Source: Psychroflexus curvus (lineage in GTDB: Bacteria; Bacteroidota; Bacteroidia; Flavobacteriales; Flavobacteriaceae). Taken from it: a DNA stretch of 64,000 bases. Positions 1 to 7,144 of this stretch are shown here, piece after piece. The number at the start of each line of letters is the position of its first letter. The first letter of the stretch is position 1. The stretch is taken from contig NZ_JAIQZF010000003.1 in the NCBI RefSeq assembly GCF_020164585.1, forward strand, positions 1-64,000. Reading direction: 5' to 3'. The translations under genes and the position numbers were made by a program. A model generated the notes under the pieces. The model was not told the origin of the DNA. It did no database searches and saw only the letters and a program-made list of their open reading frames with translations.

Positions 1-11
1 GCACTAAGATT

Positions 12-110
<99 letters not shown>

Positions 111-120
<10 letters not shown>

Positions 121-687
121 TTATAGAGAAAACCCTGACTTTTTAGTCAGGGTTTTTTTTTGTTTAAAAAAAATGCCCTTGGCTTAGTGAATGAGCTAAG
201 ATGACCCTCATATAAACGATCATCAGCGTGGAAGAGCCTGCCCGAACGCCAGCCTGTTTCAATTCTGTCAGGTTACCTTCAGCTGCGGGCGTGTAGGTCG
301 CCGCCTTCTTTATAGAGAAAACCCTGACTTTTTAGTCGGGGTTTTTTTTGTTTAAAAAATGTTCTTGGCTTAGTGAATGAGCTAAGATGATCTCTCTATA
401 AACTATCATCAGCGTGGAAGAGCCTGCCCGAACGCCGACCTGTTTCAATTTTGTCAGGTCACCTTCAGCTGCGGGCGGGTAGGTCGCCGCCTTCTTTATA
501 GAAAAACCCTGACTTTTTAGTCAGGGTTTTTTTTGTTTAAAAAAATGCCCTTGGCTTAGTAAATGAGCCAAGATGACTCTCATATAAACGATCATCAGCG
601 TGGAAGAGCCTGCCCGAACGCCGACCTGTTTCAATTCTGTCAGGTCACCTTCAGCTGCGGGCGGTTTGGTCGCCGCCTTCTTTATAG
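111..687 (+). repeat. Three tandem 186-189 bp units carrying copies of the 5S rRNA 3' tail
   Basis: The string GCCGCCTTCTTTATAG, the 3' strand of 5S helix I plus flank, recurs at 111, 300, 486 and 672. Each unit holds this tail, a terminator hairpin, a hairpin CTTGGCT...AGCYAAG, a stem GATGA...TCATC, the decamer CGTGGAAGAG that also occurs in the 5S gene (95-104), a 56-nt insert (237-292, 423-478, 609-664) and then the next tail. The insert contains the stem GACCTG...CAGGTC and the outer pairing GCCCG...CGGGC. Differences between copies mostly keep pairing, for example AGCTAAG against AGCCAAG and GCCTG/CAGGT against ACCTG/CAGGT. No coding frame is evident. This array fills most of the space between 5S and mutS. 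Confidence 0.85.
130..161 (+). terminator. Intrinsic terminator after 5S rRNA
   Basis: AAACCCTGACT pairs with AGTCAGGGTTT over 11 bp around a TTTT loop and runs into a tract of eight or more T. Near-copies occur in the next two repeat units at 319-350 (one G-U pair in the stem) and 504-535, so transcription of the array should stop repeatedly. Confidence 0.85.
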
Positions 688-725
688 AAAAACCCTTCAT
701 TACACATGTAATGAAGGGTTTTTTA
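688..725 (+). terminator. Last terminator of the 5S-tail array
   Basis: AACCCTTCATTAC (691-703) pairs with GTAATGAAGGGTT (708-720) and is followed by T6. Its stem sequence differs from the three upstream terminators although the preceding tail is the same, as expected if this is the original 5S terminator displaced to the right by insertion of the units. Confidence 0.85.
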
Positions 726-792
726 TTTTTACTGCATTTTGACTTTCTTATCTGATTTCCTTCTACAATTTAGTATTTTAGCTTAAAAAATT

Positions 793-3411
793 GTGGCCAA
801 ATCTAAGTCTCCTAAGTCAACCCCTTTAATGAAACAGTACAATACTATCAAGGATAAATATCCTGATGCGATGTTGTTATTTAGAGTCGGGGATTTCTAC
901 GAAACCTTTGGAGAAGATGCCGTTGCCGCCTCCCGCATACTCAATATTGTACTTACCAATCGGAATAATGGCGGAGAGCGTTCAGAACTTGCCGGTTTTC
1001 CTCATCATTCCCTTAATACCTATCTTCCGAAACTGGTAAAAGCAGGGCTGAGAGTGGCTATCTGTGATCAGCTCGAAGATCCAAAGCAAACCAAAACCAT
1101 CGTTAAACGCGGTGTTACCGAATTAATTACGCCCGGCGTATCCTTTAATGACGATGTCTTGTCACGAAATGACAATAATTTTCTGTGTTCCATTGTCCTC
1201 GGCCCAAAAGATAACTATGGAATATCCTTTCTTGATGTTTCCACAGGTGAGTTTTTAGTATCTGAAGGCAGTCTTGAAGATGTAAATAAACTCATTCAGA
1301 ATTTTTCACCAAGCGAGATTTTGATTTCAAAAAAACAAAAGACTTTACTGGCCGAACAGCTGGGAAGCCAGCAACCTTATTTCTACCTCGAAGACTGGGT
1401 GTTCAAATTTGATTTTTCCAATAACCTTATCAATTCCCATTTCAAAACCACATCAGTTAAAGGTTTTGGAATACAGGATTATAATGAAGGTCTGATTGCT
1501 TCCGGAGCTATTCTTCATTATTTGTCTGAAACCAATCACGCACAGCTTCAGCATATCAATAACTTATCCCGAATTCCTAAAGAAGACTATGTCTGGATGG
1601 ATAAGTTCACCATTCGAAATCTCGAATTATACCAGTCCACGACTTCAGAAGGCGTTTCGCTTATCGACATCATAGATAAGACGATTTCGGCCATGGGCAG
1701 CCGACTCTTAAAACGCTGGCTTGCCTTTCCGCTCAAGAATCAGTATAAAATTAATCAACGCCTTGAAACGGTTAGCTTTTTAAAAAAGAATCAAAGCCTT
1801 CAACATGAAATCAGATCTTATTTAAAAGAGATCAATGACCTGGAACGCCTGGTATCCAAGGTGTCGACTCAAAAAATTAACCCGCGTGAGCTTTTACAGT
1901 TAAAAAATTCCCTGGATATTATCGCTTCATGTCAGAAGACTTTAGAAAAATCCGGACATGAGTCTTTGGTGACCATCGCCGATCATCTCAATCCCTGCGA
2001 TGTGTTAAGATCCAAAATTGAGTCGTCGATTTCAGAAGAGCCTCCAGTCAATATTCTAAAAGGAAATGCGATTAAATCAGGTTACTCTGATGAGCTGGAC
2101 GAATACCGAAAAATCGCTTTTTCCGGGCACGACTACCTCGATGAAATGCTTGACGCCGAATCCAAAAATACTGGGATTCCAAGTTTAAAGATTGGCAGTA
2201 ATAATGTTTATGGCTATTATTTCGAAGTCAGACATGCCCATAAAGATAAAGTGCCGACCGACTGGACGAGAAAACAAACCTTGGTCAATGCCGAACGCTA
2301 CATAACCGAAGAATTAAAAGTTTACGAGGAGAAAATTTTATCTGCGGAAGAGAAAATTTCAGGTTTGGAGCAAAAATTATTTCAGGAGCTTGTCATTTGG
2401 ACTCAGGATTATATGAAAGTGATTCAGCAAAATGCCTTTCAGATCGCACAGCTGGATTGCCTTTCCGGATTTGCTCAGCTTGCTCTTGAACACAATTATG
2501 CCAAACCCCTTATTGATGAAGGCTTCGAATTATCTATTAAAGAGGGAAGACATCCAGTCATTGAAATGCAGCTCAAAGCTGAGGAAGAGTACATCAGTAA
2601 TGACCTTTTCCTGGATCAGGAAAGCAACCAGATCATCATGATCACCGGACCGAACATGAGTGGTAAGTCGGCTCTGTTAAGGCAAACCGCTCTTATTGTT
2701 TTACTGGCACAAATGGGAAGTTTTGTACCGGCTACTTCCGCAGAAATCGGTCTGGTAGATAAGATATTTACTCGCGTTGGCGCCAGTGATAATATTTCGA
2801 TGGGCGAATCTACATTCATGGTAGAGATGAACGAATCGGCGAGTATATTGAATAACTTGTCTAGCAGAAGTCTTGTTCTTTTGGATGAAATCGGACGCGG
2901 AACCAGTACTTACGACGGGATTTCGATTGCCTGGGCCATAGCTGAGTTTCTGCATGAACATCCCAGTAAGGCTAAAACATTATTTGCAACGCATTACCAC
3001 GAGCTTAATGAAATGTCCAAGCAATTTGACAGGATCAAAAATTTCAACGTTTCTGTCAAGGAATTAAAGGATAAAGTTTTGTTTCTGAGAAAGCTCGTTC
3101 CTGGAGGAAGCGAGCATAGTTTTGGGATTCATGTGGCTAAAATGGCGGGTATGCCACAGTATGTGATTCAAAAAGCAAATACTATTTTAAAGAAACTGGA
3201 ATCCCTTAGGGATACCAATGACGACTCTTCCTCTCTAAAACAAGCCGTTCAGCCTGAGCCACAATTGAGTTTTTATAATATGGATGATCCTCTGCTTGAG
3301 CAGATTAAGGATGAGATTTTGAGACTTGATATCGATACACTGACTCCGGTTGAAGCCTTAATGAAACTTAATGAAATCAAACGCTTGATAACGCCAAAAG
3401 CCAGGAAGTAA
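793..3411 (+). CDS. mutS: DNA mismatch repair protein MutS
   Basis: MutS recognises mismatches and small loops and recruits MutL for strand-directed repair. The 872-residue product is of normal length. The N-terminal mismatch-reading motif GDFYETF (Phe-x-Glu) is near residues 33-39, and the ATPase has Walker A GPNMSGKS near 619-626, then FTRVGASDNI, STFMVEM, the Walker B/signature region DEIGRGTSTYDG and ATHYHEL. The start is GTG at 793; the reading MAKSKSPK followed by TPLMKQY matches the usual N terminus and no ATG lies nearby. The gene stands alone between the 5S array and a tRNA pair, with no exact TAnnTTTG box seen upstream. Confidence 0.98.
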   Translation: MAKSKSPKSTPLMKQYNTIKDKYPDAMLLFRVGDFYETFGEDAVAASRILNIVLTNRNNGGERSELAGFPHHSLNTYLPKLVKAGLRVAICDQLEDPKQTKTIVKRGVTELITPGVSFNDDVLSRNDNNFLCSIVLGPKDNYGISFLDVSTGEFLVSEGSLEDVNKLIQNFSPSEILISKKQKTLLAEQLGSQQPYFYLEDWVFKFDFSNNLINSHFKTTSVKGFGIQDYNEGLIASGAILHYLSETNHAQLQHINNLSRIPKEDYVWMDKFTIRNLELYQSTTSEGVSLIDIIDKTISAMGSRLLKRWLAFPLKNQYKINQRLETVSFLKKNQSLQHEIRSYLKEINDLERLVSKVSTQKINPRELLQLKNSLDIIASCQKTLEKSGHESLVTIADHLNPCDVLRSKIESSISEEPPVNILKGNAIKSGYSDELDEYRKIAFSGHDYLDEMLDAESKNTGIPSLKIGSNNVYGYYFEVRHAHKDKVPTDWTRKQTLVNAERYITEELKVYEEKILSAEEKISGLEQKLFQELVIWTQDYMKVIQQNAFQIAQLDCLSGFAQLALEHNYAKPLIDEGFELSIKEGRHPVIEMQLKAEEEYISNDLFLDQESNQIIMITGPNMSGKSALLRQTALIVLLAQMGSFVPATSAEIGLVDKIFTRVGASDNISMGESTFMVEMNESASILNNLSSRSLVLLDEIGRGTSTYDGISIAWAIAEFLHEHPSKAKTLFATHYHELNEMSKQFDRIKNFNVSVKELKDKVLFLRKLVPGGSEHSFGIHVAKMAGMPQYVIQKANTILKKLESLRDTNDDSSSLKQAVQPEPQLSFYNMDDPLLEQIKDEILRLDIDTLTPVEALMKLNEIKRLITPKARK

Positions 3412-3436
3412 TTTTATTATATTTTAGCGAAAAGGT

Positions 3437-3466
3437 TTTGACAAATCAATTAAAATATTAAATTTG
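3437..3466 (+). promoter_or_regulatory. Bacteroidetes-type promoter for the tRNA-Gly/tRNA-Leu unit
   Basis: A -33 box TTTG (3437-3440) and a -7 box TAAATTTG (3459-3466) are separated by 18 bp and match the Bacteroidetes consensus TTTG / TAnnTTTG. Transcription should start near 3472, so the decayed tRNA at 3484 would be transcribed ahead of tRNA-Gly. Confidence 0.75.
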
Positions 3467-3483
3467 CACTCGCAATAATTACT

Positions 3484-3537
3484 GTGAAAGTAGCTCATAG
3501 TTGGAGCATCATGCGCCCGAGGCATATGAGTGTCGCT
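3484..3537 (+). pseudogene. Decayed tRNA copy upstream of tRNA-Gly
   Basis: The stretch resembles the 5' two-thirds of the following tRNA-Gly: GTGAAAGTAGCTCA against GCGAAAGTAGCTCA, GAGCATCA in both, and TGTCGC against GGTCGC. A D-arm and a 4-bp anticodon-like stem can be drawn, but the loop GCCCGAG lacks U33, there is no T-arm and the acceptor stem cannot close. It lies inside the tRNA transcription unit. Confidence 0.6.
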
Positions 3538-3559
3538 TTTGAGATTGAAATATAGTAAT

Positions 3560-3631
3560 GCGAAAGTAGCTCAGGGGTAGAGCATCACCTTGCCAAGGTG
3601 AGGGTCGCGGGTTCAAATCCCGTCTTTCGCT
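3560..3631 (+). tRNA. tRNA-Gly (anticodon GCC)
   Basis: The 72-nt cloverleaf has acceptor GCGAAAG/CTTTCGC, D-arm GCTCAGGGGTAGAGC, anticodon stem CACCT/AGGTG around loop TGCCA with anticodon GCC, and T-arm GCGGG TTCAAAT CCCGT. CCA is not encoded. It is separated by 6 bp from tRNA-Leu. Confidence 0.96.
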
Positions 3632-3637
3632 CTTTCC

Positions 3638-3722
3638 GCTCGGATGGTGGAATTGGTAGACACGTTGGACTTAAAATCCAATGACCATTGCGGTCGTGCG
3701 GGTTCAAGTCCCGCTCCGAGTA
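3638..3722 (+). tRNA. tRNA-Leu (anticodon TAA)
   Basis: The 85-nt type II tRNA has acceptor GCTCGGA/TCCGAGT (one G-U pair), anticodon stem TTGGA/TCCAA with loop CTTAAAA giving anticodon TAA, a long variable arm and T-arm GCGGG TTCAAGT CCCGC. It reads UUA, a common codon in this AT-rich genome. It follows tRNA-Gly in the same transcript. Confidence 0.96.
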
Positions 3723-3723
3723 C

Positions 3724-3754
3724 AAACCCTTTGAGAAATCAAAGGGTTTTTTTA
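3724..3754 (+). terminator. Intrinsic terminator after the tRNA pair
   Basis: AAACCCTTTGA pairs with TCAAAGGGTTT around GAAA and runs into T7. It separates the tRNAs from the methyltransferase gene starting 13 bp later, which therefore probably depends on read-through or a weak local promoter. Confidence 0.8.
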
Positions 3755-3766
3755 TTAAAACAAGTT

Positions 3767-4306
3767 ATGCCTAGAAAATTAAAAAATAGCGAACTCGTCC
3801 GTAAAACCGATGATGAGTTTAAAGCCTCGTCTAAGACACCTTTGATTTTAATTTTGGACAACATCAGAAGTCTTAATAATATTGGTTCTGTGTTTCGAAC
3901 CGCCGATGCGTTTTTGATAGAGAAGATTTATTTGTGTGGTATTACGGCATCACCACCTCATAAAGATATTCAAAAAACAGCTTTGGGAGCCACTCAAACA
4001 GTAGACTGGTCTCATAGAGAAAGTACGCTGGCACTCATTCAGGAATTAAAAGAAAGCGGTGTTCAGGTCATGTCCGTTGAACAAGCTGAAGATTCAGTTT
4101 CTCTGGAGGAATTTCAACCAGACCAAAATTTAACCTATGCTTTTGTTTTCGGAAATGAAGTGAAAGGTGTGCAGCAAGCTGTTGTTGATGCGTCTGATGC
4201 CGTTCTGGAAATCCCTCAGCTTGGCACCAAACATTCTTTGAATATTTCAGTTACTGCAGGGGTGTGCGTATGGGACTTCATGTCGAAAACTCAGTTTAAG
4301 CCCTAA
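3767..4306 (+). CDS. SpoU/TrmH-family RNA 2'-O-methyltransferase
   Basis: The protein should methylate ribose 2'-OH of tRNA or rRNA using S-adenosylmethionine. The three SPOUT motifs are present: LDNIRSLNNIGSVFRTADAF (residues ~29-48), FVFGNEVKGV (~126-135) and IPQLGTKHSLNISVTAGV (~149-166), which form the trefoil knot. The product is 179 aa. The ATG at 3767 is preferred because any earlier in-frame start would fall in tRNA-Leu. It sits beside tRNA-Leu(UAA), but the motifs fit the general TrmH group better than TrmL, so the substrate is open. Its stop codon overlaps the uvrB stop codon (CTAA shared by both strands). Confidence 0.88.
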   Translation: MPRKLKNSELVRKTDDEFKASSKTPLILILDNIRSLNNIGSVFRTADAFLIEKIYLCGITASPPHKDIQKTALGATQTVDWSHRESTLALIQELKESGVQVMSVEQAEDSVSLEEFQPDQNLTYAFVFGNEVKGVQQAVVDASDAVLEIPQLGTKHSLNISVTAGVCVWDFMSKTQFKP

Positions 4307-6309
4307 GCTTTCTCCTTTTCAAGCTTTTCCTGAAGCATTTTCAACTCGTCTCTGAACCTTGCAGCTTCCATAAAATCCAAGTCTTTTGCAGCTTTTTCCA
4401 TAGACTTTCTCACCAGCGTCATTCTCTTTTTCAAGTCTGTTGCATTGTAATTTTCTGCAGCTTCTTCAGCAGCTTGTAAAGTTGGAGTTTCAATGACTTC
4501 ATAAGGCTTTTCTTTTTTGCCACTTAAAGCTGAATTGTGCGCTTTTTTAAGAGCCTGAGGCGTAATGTCATGTTTCGTATTGTGCTCGATTTGTTTGGAT
4601 CTTCTGTATTCGGTTTGATCTATGGTTTTTTGCATGCTGTCTGTGATTTTATCAGCGTAAAGAATCGCCTTTCCCTCAAGATGACGAGCAGCACGACCTA
4701 TAGTCTGGGTCAAAGTTCTATTACTTCTCAAAAAGCCTTCTTTATCAGCATCTAAAATAGCTACTAATGATACTTCTGGTAAGTCCAAACCTTCCCTCAA
4801 TAAATTCACTCCTACCAACACATCAAAAACACCTTTTCGTAAATCAGACATGATCTCCACACGTTCTAGTGTGTCTATATCACTATGTATGTAGCGTGTT
4901 CTGATTTTCACCCTTGTCAGGTATTTGGTGAGTTCTTCAGCCATTCGTTTGGTCAAAGTGGTTACCATTATCCGCTGGTCTTTCTCGACTCTTTTATTGA
5001 TTTCTTCAATTAAATCATCAATCTGATTTTGACTTGGTTTCACTTCAATGACCGGATCCAGTAAGCCTGTTGGTCGTATGACTTGCTCGACATACACGCC
5101 ATCGCATTTTTGGAGTTCATAATCTGCAGGAGTGGCACTCACATAGACTACCTGGTTTTGCAAAGCCTCGTATTCTTCAAGTCTCAAAGGCCGATTATCC
5201 ATGGCTGCTGGTAATCTGAATCCGTAATCGACAAGATTTTCTTTTCTGGATCGATCCCCTCCGTACATCGCTCCAACTTGCGGAACGGTCACATGACTTT
5301 CATCTACAATCATCAGATAATCATCTGGAAAGTAATCCAATAAACAGAAGGGTCTTGTGCCAGGCTGTCTTCCATCGAGATATCTGGAGTAATTTTCGAT
5401 ACCCGAACAGTAGCCTAATTCTTTAATCATTTCCAAATCAAAATTGGTTCGCTCTTCAATACGTTTGGCTTCTAGGGGCTTGCCTAAGTCTTTGAAATAT
5501 TCTATTTGCTTACCCAGATCAATCGCGATTTGGTCTATGGCTGAGTTCAATACATCGGGCGAAGTAACGAATATATTGGCAGGATAAATATTCAGCTTAT
5601 CATACTTTGCGATGATTTCGTTGGATTCTACGTTAAACGCCTCAATTTCTTCGATTTCATCTCCAAAAAAGTGAATGCGATAGGCATGGTCGGCATAACC
5701 AGGAAAAATATCCAGGGTGTCTCCTTTTATTCTGAAATTGCCACGGTTAAACTGAACTTCAGTTCTGGAATATAAACTTTGAACCAAACGCTGAAGCAAT
5801 TTTGTTCTTGGAATTTGCTGATCCACTTCAACTGAAATCACATTTTTCTGAAATTCAACCGGGTTTCCAATACCGTAAAGACAACTCACAGATGCCACCA
5901 CCAGAACATCTCGGCGTCCTGAAAGCAAGGAAGATGTAGTACTTAACCTGAGTTTTTCGATTTCATCATTGATCGACAAATCTTTTTCAATATAGGTTCC
6001 ACTCGAAGGAATAAAGGCTTCAGGTTGATAATAGTCGTAGTAAGATACAAAATATTCAATAGCGTTTTCCGGAAAAAAAGCCTTGAACTCTGAATATAAC
6101 TGAGCGGCAAGCGTCTTATTATGAGCCAGGACCAAAGTAGGCTTCTGGACACTTTCAACAACATTGGCCATCGTAAACGTTTTTCCAGAACCTGTGACTC
6201 CAAGCAAAGTCTGATAGCGTTCATCACTGTTGAGCCCTTTGATCAACTTATCAATGGCCTGAGGCTGATCTCCGGTAGGTTTAAAGTCTGACTTTAAATT
6301 GAATTTCAT
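4303..6309 (-). CDS. uvrB: UvrABC excision nuclease subunit B
   Basis: UvrB is the damage-verifying helicase-like subunit of nucleotide excision repair. The 668-aa product has Walker A GVTGSGKT (37-44), the strand-clamping beta-hairpin region YDYYQPEAFI (91-100), the DEAD-like box DESH, helicase motifs with REGLDLPEV and QTIGRAARH, and a C-terminal UVR domain (last ~40 residues, DFMEAARFRDELK) that contacts UvrC. Length and motif order are canonical. It is convergent with the SpoU gene and overlaps it by 4 bp. Confidence 0.98.
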   Translation of the reverse strand: MKFNLKSDFKPTGDQPQAIDKLIKGLNSDERYQTLLGVTGSGKTFTMANVVESVQKPTLVLAHNKTLAAQLYSEFKAFFPENAIEYFVSYYDYYQPEAFIPSSGTYIEKDLSINDEIEKLRLSTTSSLLSGRRDVLVVASVSCLYGIGNPVEFQKNVISVEVDQQIPRTKLLQRLVQSLYSRTEVQFNRGNFRIKGDTLDIFPGYADHAYRIHFFGDEIEEIEAFNVESNEIIAKYDKLNIYPANIFVTSPDVLNSAIDQIAIDLGKQIEYFKDLGKPLEAKRIEERTNFDLEMIKELGYCSGIENYSRYLDGRQPGTRPFCLLDYFPDDYLMIVDESHVTVPQVGAMYGGDRSRKENLVDYGFRLPAAMDNRPLRLEEYEALQNQVVYVSATPADYELQKCDGVYVEQVIRPTGLLDPVIEVKPSQNQIDDLIEEINKRVEKDQRIMVTTLTKRMAEELTKYLTRVKIRTRYIHSDIDTLERVEIMSDLRKGVFDVLVGVNLLREGLDLPEVSLVAILDADKEGFLRSNRTLTQTIGRAARHLEGKAILYADKITDSMQKTIDQTEYRRSKQIEHNTKHDITPQALKKAHNSALSGKKEKPYEVIETPTLQAAEEAAENYNATDLKKRMTLVRKSMEKAAKDLDFMEAARFRDELKMLQEKLEKEKA

Positions 6310-6422
6310 TCAAATTTATTTTTGCTAAGATACCTCGCTTCTAAATCAACACAAAGTCAAAGCACTTCCTTTGGCATTAATTTCACATGTATGAAATTCA
6401 GAAAAGAACTCAAAAAAGCATC

Positions 6423-7121
6423 TTATTTTAAAACAAATCTCACCAGGACTTCGCTGCTGATTTTAAACTGATCGAAAGAAAGATTAGTTGTTGCTTCTTC
6501 TTGGTTACCGGTCGTATTACTTCTTACCTGCATGCCTTCAGCCTGACCCTGCATAGCATAAAAGTAGGAATTGGTTTCTGAAATAAAAAGGGCCTTACCG
6601 AGCTCCTGACTGATTGCCCCTGCCATTGCCTGAGCATTTTTCATAGCATTCGCCACGGCTTTAGCCTTCATCGATGTTTGAAATTCTTTGATTTTGGAAT
6701 GTTCCGTTTTATTCACATTGACGTTGGCGATGCCTATGTTTTGCAGGCTTCTTAAAGCATTTCCTAGGGTAGATGCCTGATAAACCAAAAGGGTGTAGTG
6801 TTTGGTTTTTATAACTTTTTGGCCAGCAAAAAAGTAAGATTTAAAATCGCTGCTCGCATTGGCTACGAAAAGCTGTTTATCAATATCTATAGCGAGTTTT
6901 TTAAATTCTGAGATCATCTGTTGTTCCAGTTCTTCAAGGCTTGAATTACCGCTTATTTCTTCTTCAGAAATAAGGATATCAAGATAAATTCGGTCTGGAG
7001 TCACTAAGGTATCTGCCGTTCCTTTTACCTCAATAAAAGGCTGATCGATAAAGTTTTTTTGCTGAGAATAGAAGCTAGAGAACGCAAGTATAACAAGAAA
7101 AAGGCTTAAAAAGAGTCTCAT
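6423..7121 (-). CDS. SIMPL (DUF541) domain protein, secreted
   Basis: The 232-aa protein starts with a signal peptide (hydrophobic LFLSLFLVILAFSSF, cleavage expected near residue 20). The rest fits the SIMPL/DUF541 family, whose opening pattern IEVKGTADTLVTPDRIYLDI is present near residue 30. Family members are periplasmic or outer-membrane-associated and their biochemical role is poorly defined. It lies 23 bp downstream of the T9SS-sorted protein on the same strand, so the two are probably co-transcribed. Confidence 0.8.
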   Translation of the reverse strand: MRLFLSLFLVILAFSSFYSQQKNFIDQPFIEVKGTADTLVTPDRIYLDILISEEEISGNSSLEELEQQMISEFKKLAIDIDKQLFVANASSDFKSYFFAGQKVIKTKHYTLLVYQASTLGNALRSLQNIGIANVNVNKTEHSKIKEFQTSMKAKAVANAMKNAQAMAGAISQELGKALFISETNSYFYAMQGQAEGMQVRSNTTGNQEEATTNLSFDQFKISSEVLVRFVLK

Positions 7122-7144
7122 ACGATTGGGTTTTGTTTATAAAG

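Noticed and set aside
3644-3766. An upstream extension of the SpoU methyltransferase frame through tRNA-Leu
   Set aside because: The frame is open by chance across the tRNA and a terminator; the conserved protein begins after ATG 3767.
3767-4306. Assignment of the SpoU protein as TrmL acting on the neighbouring tRNA-Leu
   Set aside because: Adjacency is suggestive, but the motif context fits general TrmH-type enzymes and the terminator separates the genes.
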